Source of the DNA: Gammaproteobacteria bacterium
GTDB lineage: Bacteria > Pseudomonadota > Gammaproteobacteria > Thiomicrospirales > Thiomicrospiraceae
DNA: 8,382 nucleotides
Direction: 5' to 3'
Assembly (NCBI GenBank): GCA_013153955.1
Contig: JAADDM010000244.1
Coordinates: forward strand, 1-8,382
Part shown: positions 1-6,293 of the stretch, piece by piece
Layout: the number at the start of each line of letters is the position of its first letter
Position numbering within the stretch: the first letter of the stretch is position 1
The notes under the pieces: generated by a model
The model's database searches: none
The model's input: the letters and a program-made list of their open reading frames with translations, nothing else
Told to the model about the DNA's origin: nothing
Translations under genes and position numbers: made by a program

Positions 1-72
1 AAGCCTAAACTTTACCTAGAAGCAAGATTTCAAGGTCGAAAAATTGATATAAAGAAGGTGCTGAAAAGATAA
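1..72 (+). CDS. C-terminal end of an unidentified protein (partial)
   Basis: From base 1 the plus strand is open in frame 1 for 23 codons and then stops with TAA at 70-72. The visible tail is basic and soluble-looking, with LYLEARFQGRK followed by IDIKKVLKR. Its composition looks like a genuine protein end rather than random translation. No family can be named from so short a piece. It converges on the Mth938-family gene that ends at 169, with stem-loops in the gap. The gene start lies outside the window. What is seen is only the open frame and the stop; that it is coding is inference. Confidence 0.5.
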   Translation, partial: KPKLYLEARFQGRKIDIKKVLKR

Positions 73-77
73 GATAG

Positions 78-91
78 GGCGTTAATACGCC
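78..91. other. Short GC-rich stem-loop after the left-edge gene
   Basis: GGCGT at 78-82 pairs with ACGCC at 87-91 around a TAAT loop, starting six bases after the stop codon of the left-edge gene. On the plus strand no T tract follows. On the minus strand the stem is followed by a T/C-rich stretch. It could contribute to ending transcription between the convergent genes, but it is not a textbook terminator. Confidence 0.3.
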
Positions 92-126
92 TATGTGGCT
101 TATGTCGAGGCAGGGTGCAGAGGCTG

Positions 127-157
127 AAAAGCTTACCTTGTACTTAGGCTAAGCTTT
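127..157. terminator. Possible bidirectional terminator hairpin between convergent genes
   Basis: AAAGCTTA at 128-135 pairs perfectly with TAAGCTTT at 150-157. CCT (136-138) and AGG (146-148) extend the stem across a bulged C at 149, leaving a 7-base loop. The 3' arm read on the minus strand ends in TTTT (127-130), and on the plus strand in TTT. The position, between a plus-strand stop at 72 and a minus-strand stop at 169, suits a shared terminator. The stem is AT-rich and the T tails are short, so strength is uncertain. Confidence 0.45.
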
Positions 158-168
158 ACTTGTTGAGT

Positions 169-549
169 TTACTCTAACGATTCAATGATGAGAGCCAGCA
201 CAACTTCTCTGTCTTCGGTGGTAAGTACATTGTAAGTTCGGCAAGCTGCATCGTTTGCCATGACCTCTAGGCCAACGCCCTTGCTGGCACAATAGGCAAA
301 CAGTCTGGGTTCTGGAAACACCTGTTTATCGCCGGTTCCTAGAATAATTACTTCCGATTTCGTCTCTAGCAGGGTATCTAATAGCTCTGTCGTTAACTGA
401 GTGATGGCATGGCAAGGCCAATTATTTTCGGTCGTAAATTGCGTAATAAAGCAGCTTTGGGTAAATTCCAGTCCATTTACTTTAACCTGACCTGGTTGAT
501 AGTGCTGTACGGCAAAAATATTCGAATCTCTATGTTCTGTAAATTTCAT
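169..549 (-). CDS. Mth938/DUF498-family protein
   Basis: A 126-residue soluble protein of the Mth938-like (DUF498, PF04430) family. Family marks are visible: ILGTGD at residues 69-74 with a following FPEP segment, and the diagnostic C-terminal ACRTYNVL at 102-109 followed by E-x-R-x-V and an Ala/Leu helix. The length is normal for the stand-alone family. The eukaryotic relative NDUFAF3 helps assemble respiratory complex I; the bacterial role is not established and should not be inferred from this. There is no signal peptide or membrane segment. The start is ATG at 549, supported by an AGAAGGA-type ribosome site (plus-strand complement at 560-566), about 10 bases upstream. It is divergent from the aminotransferase gene with 227 bases between, and convergent with the left-edge gene. 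Confidence 0.85.
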   Translation of the reverse strand: MKFTEHRDSNIFAVQHYQPGQVKVNGLEFTQSCFITQFTTENNWPCHAITQLTTELLDTLLETKSEVIILGTGDKQVFPEPRLFAYCASKGVGLEVMANDAACRTYNVLTTEDREVVLALIIESLE

Positions 550-579
550 TAAATCTATATCCTTCTGGTTGGCTCTATT

Positions 580-608
580 TTAGCAAAGGGTTTTACTCTG
601 ATTATAAT
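580..608 (+). promoter_or_regulatory. Candidate sigma-70 promoter (distal) for the aminotransferase gene
   Basis: TTAGCA at 580-585, a 17-base spacer and a perfect TATAAT at 603-608 fit a sigma-70 promoter on the plus strand. The -10 sits in the palindrome ATTATAAT (601-608), so a TATAAT also reads on the minus strand at 601-606. The minus-strand -35 position (624-629) reads AGCCCA, a poor match. If used, the leader to the GTG start would be about 160 bases. Pattern match only. Confidence 0.4.
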
Positions 609-647
609 AAATCACGCTATTTATGGGCTTTTACCTAGCTTTTTCAT

Positions 648-675
648 TTGACGAAAAAACTGGATGCTGTATTAT
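648..675 (+). promoter_or_regulatory. Candidate sigma-70 promoter (proximal) for the aminotransferase-hom pair
   Basis: TTGACG at 648-653, five of six bases of the consensus -35, is followed after 16 bases by TATTAT at 670-675, also five of six for the -10. A second TATTAT overlaps at 673-678. This is the best-scoring promoter-like pair I see before the aminotransferase gene. It would give a leader of about 95 bases, which contains the 13-base inverted repeat at 700-712. Confidence 0.5.
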
Positions 676-699
676 TATTCCTTTACTAAATCCCCCTTG

Positions 700-712
700 T
701 TTAACTGTTAAA
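700..712. repeat. 13-base inverted repeat in the aminotransferase leader
   Basis: TTTAAC and GTTAAA face each other around a single central T, just downstream of the proximal promoter candidate (-10 at 670-675). A further TTAAC occurs at 732-736. The position suits an operator for a dimeric repressor, but the sequence is AT-rich and such palindromes also arise by chance. No known regulator site is recognised. Confidence 0.25.
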
Positions 713-776
713 TGCGCAGCGATTAAACGCCTTAACAATTAATGAATGTATACAATTTTACGGAAGGCAAACCATC

Positions 777-1973
777 GTGGCTGACGATTTTCAAAGAATA
801 AATAGACTACCTCCATACGTGTTTAATATTGTAGGAGAGTTAAAGGCTGAAGCCCGTCGTAGAGGGGAAGATATCATTGATTTTGGAATGGGCAATCCAG
901 ACCAAGATACGCCTAAGCATATTGTAGACAAGCTGATTGAAGTAGTGCAGCGTGAAGGCACGCATCGTTATTCTGTCTCCCAAGGGATTCCGCGTCTTCG
1001 TAAAGCCATCTGTAACTGGTATAAGAATAAGTTTGACGTTGACCTAGATTTTGAAACCGAAGCCGTTGTGACGATTGGTTCAAAAGAGGGGCTGGCTCAC
1101 CTTGCCATGGCAACGGTTGATAAAGGCGATACTATTTTAGTGCCTAACCCCGCTTATCCTATTCACCCTTACGGCTTTGTCATAGCGGGCGCAGATGTGC
1201 GCCATGTGAAAATGACGCCAGATGTTGATTTCTTTGAAGAGCTTGAAAAGGCGATTAAAGAGTCATGGCCAAAGCCTAAGATGTTGGTTTTAAACTTTCC
1301 TGGGAATCCAACGACTCAAACGGTTGAAATCGAGTTTTTTGAGCGCGTGATTAAAATAGCCAAAGAGCATAAGATTTGGGTTATACATGATTTGGCCTAT
1401 GCTGACATCGTCTTTGATGGCTATAAAGCCCCCTCAATTATGCAAGTAGAGGGCGCAAAAGACATTGCTGTTGAATTTTATACATTGTCTAAAAGCTATA
1501 ACATGCCCGGTTGGCGTGTGGGCTTTATGGTGGGTAACCCCACCCTCGTCAATGCGCTTAAACGCATGAAATCATATTTAGATTACGGTACTTTTACCCC
1601 TATTCAAGTGGCTGCCATTGCTGCCTTAGAAGGGCCGCAAGAGTGTGTTCAAGAAATTTGCGACATGTACAAGCTACGCCGTGATGTTCTCTGCGAAGGG
1701 CTTAACAGTCTGGGTTGGGAAGTGACGCCACCTAAAGCAACCATGTTTGTTTGGGCGCCTATCCCTAAAGAATATTTACACATGGGCTCGATTGAGTTCT
1801 CTAAAAAATTATTAAACGATGCCAAGGTAGCTGTCTCACCAGGAATTGGCTTTGGTGACTATGGCGATGACCATGTTCGTTTTGGCTTGATTGAAAACGA
1901 ACATCGTACACGCCAAGCACTGAGAGGCATTAGAGACATGTTTCGTGCAGATGGGCTAATTCAGCAAGATTAA
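777..1973 (+). CDS. alaC: AlaC-type class I/II aminotransferase (PLP enzyme)
   Basis: A 398-residue cytoplasmic fold-type I aminotransferase, closest in style to E. coli AlaC (YfdZ), which makes alanine from pyruvate with glutamate as donor. Visible active-site marks are NFPGNPTT at 173-180 (Asn177), HDLAYAD at 204-210 (Asp205 for the pyridine nitrogen, Tyr208), SKSYNMPGWRVGF at 238-250 with the Schiff-base Lys239 and phosphate-binding Arg247, and VRFG at 367-370 with Arg368 for the substrate carboxylate. The length is close to AlaC (about 412). The start is GTG at 777, preceded by GGAAGG at 762-767 with nine bases between. It lies 57 bases before hom with no terminator between, so the two are probably co-transcribed. 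The aminotransferase call is firm; the exact substrate is not, since this subfamily overlaps LL-diaminopimelate and other transaminases. Confidence 0.88.
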   Translation: MADDFQRINRLPPYVFNIVGELKAEARRRGEDIIDFGMGNPDQDTPKHIVDKLIEVVQREGTHRYSVSQGIPRLRKAICNWYKNKFDVDLDFETEAVVTIGSKEGLAHLAMATVDKGDTILVPNPAYPIHPYGFVIAGADVRHVKMTPDVDFFEELEKAIKESWPKPKMLVLNFPGNPTTQTVEIEFFERVIKIAKEHKIWVIHDLAYADIVFDGYKAPSIMQVEGAKDIAVEFYTLSKSYNMPGWRVGFMVGNPTLVNALKRMKSYLDYGTFTPIQVAAIAALEGPQECVQEICDMYKLRRDVLCEGLNSLGWEVTPPKATMFVWAPIPKEYLHMGSIEFSKKLLNDAKVAVSPGIGFGDYGDDHVRFGLIENEHRTRQALRGIRDMFRADGLIQQD

Positions 1974-1992
1974 TCAAATTTAAAAAAGAGGG

Positions 1993-2004
1993 GGGATATA
2001 TCCC
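1993..2004. repeat. 12-base perfect palindrome between alaC and hom
   Basis: GGGATATATCCC is self-complementary, and imperfectly extended by GAG at 1988-1990 and CTC at 2006-2008. It lies 19 bases after the alaC stop and 26 bases before the hom start. As RNA it would give only a weak 4-base stem with a TATA loop and has no T tract, so a terminator is unlikely. A binding site or chance palindrome are both possible. Confidence 0.25.
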
Positions 2005-2030
2005 GCTCTATAGACGTTAGGAAGCATAGC

Positions 2031-3344
2031 ATGAAGACGGTAAAAATTGGACTACTAGGGCTAGGAACAGTCGGTGGCGGAACGGTAGAAATCATTCAAA
2101 AGACCCTGCCTGAGATTCAAAGACGCTTAGGTCAGCGCATCGAAGTTGCGATTATCGCCGTTCGAGATTTAAACCGTGCACGTTCAGTGGATACGACGGG
2201 CATTCAGCTAACCGATCAAACGGAAGAGGTGGTTAACCACCCTGATGTAGACATTGTTGTTGAGCTAATGGGCGGCACTGGCCTCGCTAAAACACTGCTA
2301 GAAACCGCGCTAAGTAACGGTAAGCATGTGGTAACAGCCAACAAGGCTCTGATTGCAGAGCATGGTAATGAGTTATTTGCACTGGCTAAAAAGCATCAGG
2401 TTATTCTGAACTATGAAGCAGCTGTTGCGGGCGGTATTCCTGTCATTAAAGCGGTACGTGAAGGGTTAGCGGCTAACAAAATTGAGTGGCTTGCAGGGAT
2501 TATCAACGGTACAGGAAACTATATTCTGACCGAAATGAAAAAGCCTGGCGCTGACTTTGCTAAAGTCCTTAAAGTTGCTCAAGAGCTAGGGTACGCAGAA
2601 GCAGATCCTACGTTTGATGTTGAGGGCATTGATGCTGCGCATAAATTAACCATTTTGGCCTCTATCGCCTTTGGCATTGAACTTCAGTTTAATAAGGTCT
2701 ATACGGAAGGCATTAGCAAAATTTCGGCCGATGATATTCGCTTTGCGGAGATGCTTGGCTATGAGATTAAGCATTTAGGCATGGCAAGTCGCACCGAAGC
2801 AGGGTACTCATTGAGAGTACATCCGACCATGGTGCCTAAGTCGGTTCTTATCGCCAATGTAAGCGGCGTGATGAATGCGGTGATGGCGTTTGGGGATCAT
2901 GTTGGACCAACGATGTATTACGGCCCGGGTGCGGGTGCAGGCCCTACGGCCAGTTCAGTAGTGGCAGATATCATTGATGTCATTCGTTGGAAAGATCAAC
3001 CTCAAGCAGATCAAGTACCGGGTCTAGGCTTTGCGGCAGATCAGTTAGAGTCTGCGCCCGTGGTTGCGATTGATACGATTGAAACCAGTTATTATATCCG
3101 TTGTTTTGCAAAGGATCATACAGGGGTTCTTGCAAAAATTACCGCTATCCTAGCTGCATCAAATATTAGTATTGAGCACTTGCATCAAGAGCCTTGTTCT
3201 CAAAATGCAGAAGATGCGACTTTAATTCTGATTACCAATACGGTTAAAGAGTCGGATTTAAACACTGCTTTAGCAGCTCTGTCAGAGTTGGATGCGATTG
3301 AAGAAGAGATTATGCGTATTCGTATAGAAACACTTGGCAGTTAA
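2031..3344 (+). CDS. hom: Homoserine dehydrogenase with C-terminal ACT domain
   Basis: A 437-residue NAD(P)-dependent oxidoreductase that reduces aspartate semialdehyde to homoserine in threonine and methionine synthesis. The N-terminal Rossmann domain carries GLGTVG at 10-15, and TANKALIAEHG at 102-112 has the cofactor/catalytic Lys105. The catalytic domain shows GIINGTGNYIL at 156-166, then Glu190, Asp192, Asp196, Asp201 and Lys205 in the segment from AEADPTFD onward. These align with yeast Glu208, Asp214, Asp219 and Lys223. An ACT domain (about 353-430, beginning YYIRCFAKDHTGVLAKI) is the usual site for allosteric feedback by threonine. It is the monofunctional type with no aspartokinase fused. 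The start ATG at 2031 has AGGAAG at 2019-2024, six bases upstream. A strong terminator follows 80 bases after the stop. Confidence 0.97.
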   Translation: MKTVKIGLLGLGTVGGGTVEIIQKTLPEIQRRLGQRIEVAIIAVRDLNRARSVDTTGIQLTDQTEEVVNHPDVDIVVELMGGTGLAKTLLETALSNGKHVVTANKALIAEHGNELFALAKKHQVILNYEAAVAGGIPVIKAVREGLAANKIEWLAGIINGTGNYILTEMKKPGADFAKVLKVAQELGYAEADPTFDVEGIDAAHKLTILASIAFGIELQFNKVYTEGISKISADDIRFAEMLGYEIKHLGMASRTEAGYSLRVHPTMVPKSVLIANVSGVMNAVMAFGDHVGPTMYYGPGAGAGPTASSVVADIIDVIRWKDQPQADQVPGLGFAADQLESAPVVAIDTIETSYYIRCFAKDHTGVLAKITAILAASNISIEHLHQEPCSQNAEDATLILITNTVKESDLNTALAALSELDAIEEEIMRIRIETLGS

Positions 3345-3424
3345 TGAATTTTAAAGTCGCGGTATTAAGCTCCAATAGGTTGGTTGTGAATACTGTGACA
3401 GCTTAATTAAAAGTGTTAAATATA

Positions 3425-3448
3425 GAGTCGGGCTTGCCCGGCTTTTTT
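3425..3448 (+). terminator. Rho-independent terminator after hom
   Basis: GTCGGG at 3427-3432 pairs with CCCGGC at 3437-3442 (one G-U) around a CTTG tetraloop, followed at once by six T residues (3443-3448). This is a textbook intrinsic terminator, 80 bases after the hom stop. It ends 15 bases before the preferred ATG of the next gene. Transcription from the alaC-hom promoter should mostly stop here. If a promoter lies just upstream of it, the same hairpin would act as a leader attenuator for the next gene. Confidence 0.85.
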
Positions 3449-3463
3449 ATGGATGGAGAAAAT

Positions 3464-4537
3464 ATGTCTACCGCAGTTACTTTATGGATACCCGGGTTAC
3501 TTGACCCGCTAAGAGTCAAAGAAATTAACAGCTTAGGAGAGGGTCTTGATGATATTTCTCTTTCTGGATTACAGACAATACTGGCTAAATCAGATCAGTT
3601 TGCGGCTAAAAAACAAGCTGTTGTAGAGCAGGCGAACTACCTCTTTCATCAGCCAAAACTGTCTGCTACCGCCGCCATTATGGCATCAGTTGATATTGCC
3701 GAGTATGATGCCTCGGCCTTTTGGTTGAGAGTAGATCCTGTACAGATGATTGCAGACAGAGACTCTCTAGTGCTTATACCGGGGAGTGATTTAGGGATAA
3801 CAGAGGCTGAATCTCGCGCACTGATAGAGACCTTTAATGCACATTTTGAGCAAGATAAAGTGGCGCTTGAATATGCAGATATGACTCGTTGGTATTTACG
3901 TATTAAACAGCCTATTGATATCCAAACGCACTCTATTGAAAAGGTAGCCTTCCAGCCGGTGAATGACTTTTACCCGCAAGGCCATGCCGCACAGTATTGG
4001 CGCAGTCTGCTCAATGAAGCACAAATGCTTTTCTATACGCACCCTGTAAATGAAGCCCGTAGGGCACTAGGCCAGCCTGAGATTAACAGCGTTTGGGTTT
4101 GGGGAGAGGGCGTGCTTACAGATAATTCCGTTGTTAAGCGCCCTAATGCGGTTATTTGGTCTGATTCGATCTATTTATCAGGTCTAGCAAAGCTTTCTGA
4201 AGCCAAGCATTTTTCTGAGCCGGGGAACTACCAGGCCTGGTTAGATACACAAGAAGCACATTCGCTTCAGAGTGCATCAACAGACTCTGAGCAATCTCAT
4301 CACTTGATTAAATTGGATTCTGTTACAAACAGTCTTGAACAGCTTTCTCCTGAAGCGTGGCTAGAGCTACTTAGCCGTTTGGACGAGAGGTGGTTTAAGC
4401 CACTATTAAAGGCGGTTGTAGATAAAAAAATAGACTCGCTCTTTTTGGATATCGGTAATGGTCATAGGTACCACTTAACGCCTGCGCATTTAAAGCGTTT
4501 TTGGCGATTTAAACGCTCACTTGCAAAAGGCGTATAG
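3464..4537 (+). CDS. RpfE-like / COG4255-type conserved protein
   Basis: A 357-residue soluble protein resembling the RpfE-type 'regulatory protein' family found beside recJ or thrC in other proteobacteria and sometimes labelled phosphoglycerate mutase. Signature segments are FWLRVDPVQM at about residues 86-95, HPVNEARRALG at 193-203 and INSVWVWGEG at 207-216. No signal peptide or membrane helix is seen, and I cannot find the Asp/Ser metal-site pattern of a real phosphoglycerate mutase, so no enzyme activity is claimed. The frame stays open upstream to a GTG at 3413, but that extension would translate the terminator hairpin. ATG at 3464 has GGAG at 3455-3458 and gives the natural-looking MSTAVTLWIPGLL start. 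It lies 119 bases after hom and 235 before thrC. The function is unknown; recognition of the family is from memory. Confidence 0.75.
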   Translation: MSTAVTLWIPGLLDPLRVKEINSLGEGLDDISLSGLQTILAKSDQFAAKKQAVVEQANYLFHQPKLSATAAIMASVDIAEYDASAFWLRVDPVQMIADRDSLVLIPGSDLGITEAESRALIETFNAHFEQDKVALEYADMTRWYLRIKQPIDIQTHSIEKVAFQPVNDFYPQGHAAQYWRSLLNEAQMLFYTHPVNEARRALGQPEINSVWVWGEGVLTDNSVVKRPNAVIWSDSIYLSGLAKLSEAKHFSEPGNYQAWLDTQEAHSLQSASTDSEQSHHLIKLDSVTNSLEQLSPEAWLELLSRLDERWFKPLLKAVVDKKIDSLFLDIGNGHRYHLTPAHLKRFWRFKRSLAKGV

Positions 4538-4587
4538 CCTTAGTTGAATACCTGCATTAGGTCGGCTCATGCTTGATGGTACTTTTA

Positions 4588-4600
4588 TTCGCTTAGCGAA
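4588..4600. repeat. Small inverted repeat in the thrC upstream region
   Basis: TTCGC and GCGAA form a perfect 5-base inverted repeat around TTA, about 55 bases upstream of the candidate thrC -10 element. No T tract follows on the plus strand, so it does not look like a terminator for the RpfE-like gene. It could be an operator or chance. Confidence 0.2.
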
Positions 4601-4655
4601 ATGACTTGCTGACTGTATTCGGTTAATTCAAGACCAAATTATTTCAATATTTCTG

Positions 4656-4661
4656 TATAAT
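4656..4661 (+). promoter_or_regulatory. Candidate -10 element for thrC
   Basis: A perfect TATAAT lies 111 bases upstream of the thrC ATG, preceded directly by TG. The TG lacks the single-base gap of a true extended -10. The -35 region 16-18 bases upstream (around ACCAAA) matches poorly, so an activator may be needed or the site may be unused. A separate promoter makes sense because of the strong terminator after hom and the long gap before thrC. Confidence 0.4.
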
Positions 4662-4696
4662 TTGCAGCATTCAAATAATACTTTAGTAAGTGGCGG

Positions 4697-4729
4697 ATGA
4701 AACCGTTACATACTTCTAACCTTACCTAA
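4697..4729 (+). other. Possible 10-codon leader peptide upstream of thrC
   Basis: ATG at 4697 follows GGCGG and opens a frame of ten codons, MKPLHTSNLT, ending with TAA at 4727-4729, 43 bases before thrC. It holds two threonine codons, far fewer than the E. coli thr leader. Nearby segments AGTAAG (4685-4690), CTTAC (4721-4725 and 4735-4739) and GTAAG (4745-4749) could pair in alternative ways. No T-tract terminator is present, so transcription attenuation of the classic kind is not supported. A translational leader is possible; chance is as likely. Confidence 0.2.
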
Positions 4730-4746
4730 CGATCCTTACTTCACGT

Positions 4747-4766
4747 AAGCACAGGAAAAGCACAGG
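4747..4766 (+). repeat. Duplicated 9-base element over the thrC ribosome-binding region
   Basis: AAGCACAGG occurs at 4747-4755 and again at 4758-4766, an 11-base period. The second copy places AGG six bases before the thrC ATG. The first copy continues into AGGAAA, a better Shine-Dalgarno match but about 14 bases away. The first copy also lies partly in the 3' arm (GTAAG, 4745-4749) of a small stem with CTTAC (4735-4739). Confidence 0.5.
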
Positions 4767-4772
4767 CTCAGT

Positions 4773-6251
4773 ATGAACTTTATCGAAACACGTGGCAATG
4801 ACGGCCAAAAACCAACTTCAATCACTTTTTCTCAGGCGATCCTTAGCCCAATGTCCTCTTTTGGCGGGGTTTATTCACCAGAAAGTTTACCTTCGTTTGA
4901 TGAAGCTTTTTTTCAAGCACACGTAAACTCAGGGTATAAGACGCTGGCTAAAGATGTGTTGGCCGCTTTTGAAGTGGATATTGATGAGTCTGTGATTGAT
5001 GAGGCACTTAGCTTATACGATGCGTTTGATGATTCAACGAATCCTGTCCCTGTGGTCAAGGTTTATGATGATCTATATGTCAGTGAGCTTTATCATGGCC
5101 CCACGCGTGCTTTTAAGGATATGGCTTTACAGCCATTTGGTAAGGTGCTGTCTTCTGTTGCTCAAGCGCGTAATGAGAAGTATCTGATATTGGCGGCAAC
5201 CAGCGGTGATACGGGGCCTGCTGCATTAGAGACCTTTAAGAACCGTGATAATGTTCAGGTTGTCTGTCTCTACCCTGATGGGGGCACATCTGATGTACAG
5301 CGTCTTCAAATGGTGACTGAAGATGCCAATAACCTTAAAGTCATTGGTATTCACGGAGACTTTGATGATGCACAGAGTGCGCTCAAGTCTTTGCTCACCT
5401 CGGAAACTTTTGCAGAGGCGCTTAAAGAGAATGACGTTTCTCTGTCTGCGGCAAATTCAGTAAACTTCGGTAGAATTATTTTTCAAACAATCTACCATAT
5501 CTACAGCTATTTAGAGCTGGTACGCCAGTCATCGATTGAGATGGGTGAGAAGGTCTATCTCAACGTACCCAGTGGTAACTTTGGGAATGCGTTAGGCGGT
5601 TACTATGCGCTTAAAATGGGGCTGCCGGTTAAGCAGATTCACATTGCCTCAAACAATAATAATGTACTGACTGAGTTTATTACGACGGGTAAATATGACC
5701 TGCGTGATGTGTCGGTTATTCCAACTACTTCACCAGCGATGGACATTCTAAAGTCCTCTAACATTGAGCGTGTTTTGTTTGATTTGTTAGGTGCAGAGCG
5801 TACAAAAGTACTTATGAGTCAGTTAGATGATAATAAGTTTTATGAGTTAACCGCTGCAGAGCTTAAAAAAGTTCAAGCCATTTTTGCAGCGGATTTCTGC
5901 AATGATGAAGAGGGCCTAGCCTATATTAAGCAGGCATTTGAAGTCGGCTACCTAATGTGTCCGCACACTGCGACCTGTTTTAAAGCTTATGATACTTGCA
6001 GAGAAGATACCTCTATTAAAACCATCGCCTACTCAACGGCTGAGTGGACTAAGTTCTCGCCGGTGATCGCACAAGCCATTACCGGTGAGAAGGTGAGTAA
6101 TGACCAAGCGGCATTAGAGATGATTGCGGACAGAGCGAAGGTGACAATTCCAACTCAAATCTCAGCCCTGTTCTCTAAGCCAATCGCACAGAAAACGGTG
6201 GTTGATAAGCAGGACATCGAAAAGGAGATTCTAGCGTTCCTAAACGCTTAA
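4773..6251 (+). CDS. thrC: Threonine synthase
   Basis: A 492-residue cytoplasmic PLP enzyme (fold type II) converting O-phosphohomoserine to threonine and phosphate, the last step of the pathway begun locally by hom. Visible marks are the N-terminal ThrC domain with GGVYSPESLP at 31-40, HGPTRAFKDMALQPFG at 108-123 with the PLP Lys115, AATSGDTGPAA at 141-151 (phosphate/substrate loop), SANSVNFGR in the 220s-230s, PSGNFGN at 266-272 that cradles the cofactor phosphate, and a C-terminal PHTA (397-400) and STAEWTKFSP. The last differs from the more usual STAHPAKF. It belongs to the longer threonine-synthase form; E. coli ThrC is 428. The ATG at 4773 has only a modest AGG at 4764-4766. Two hairpins follow the stop. 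Confidence 0.96.
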   Translation: MNFIETRGNDGQKPTSITFSQAILSPMSSFGGVYSPESLPSFDEAFFQAHVNSGYKTLAKDVLAAFEVDIDESVIDEALSLYDAFDDSTNPVPVVKVYDDLYVSELYHGPTRAFKDMALQPFGKVLSSVAQARNEKYLILAATSGDTGPAALETFKNRDNVQVVCLYPDGGTSDVQRLQMVTEDANNLKVIGIHGDFDDAQSALKSLLTSETFAEALKENDVSLSAANSVNFGRIIFQTIYHIYSYLELVRQSSIEMGEKVYLNVPSGNFGNALGGYYALKMGLPVKQIHIASNNNNVLTEFITTGKYDLRDVSVIPTTSPAMDILKSSNIERVLFDLLGAERTKVLMSQLDDNKFYELTAAELKKVQAIFAADFCNDEEGLAYIKQAFEVGYLMCPHTATCFKAYDTCREDTSIKTIAYSTAEWTKFSPVIAQAITGEKVSNDQAALEMIADRAKVTIPTQISALFSKPIAQKTVVDKQDIEKEILAFLNA

Positions 6252-6255
6252 TCTT

Positions 6256-6288
6256 AAGTGAAAGCAGGGCGTAAAATCCCTCACTTTT
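6256..6288 (+). terminator. First, weaker stem-loop after thrC
   Basis: AAGTGA at 6256-6261 pairs with TCACTT at 6281-6286, and GGG at 6267-6269 with CCC at 6278-6280, with a 5-base bulge on the left arm. TTTT ends at 6288 and is followed by AAAA. It begins five bases after the thrC stop. Alone it is a poor terminator, but it stands directly before a stronger one. Confidence 0.4.
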
Positions 6289-6293
6289 AAAAC

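Noticed and set aside
913..1113. 66-codon open frame antisense to the aminotransferase gene
   Set aside because: It lies wholly inside a firmly identified gene on the opposite strand, has low-complexity, unrecognisable product sequence, and no independent support.
3464..4537. Calling the RpfE-like gene a phosphoglycerate mutase or homoserine kinase
   Set aside because: No metal-binding Asp/His/Ser pattern of phosphoglycerate mutase and no GHMP or APH-type kinase motif is visible, despite the tempting position between hom and thrC.
4527..4541. AAGGC/GCCTT hairpin overlapping the stop of the RpfE-like gene as a terminator
   Set aside because: The stem is only five bases and no T tract follows, so it does not support termination before thrC.
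4697..4772. Classic threonine-isoleucine attenuator before thrC
   Set aside because: The leader frame has only two Thr and no Ile codons, and no hairpin with a T tract precedes thrC; kept only as a weak leader-peptide possibility.
4996..5187. 63-codon plus-strand frame inside thrC
   Set aside because: It is the shifted frame of threonine synthase, including the codons of its PLP-lysine motif; the predicted peptide is a Met/Leu/Ile/Arg-rich shadow.
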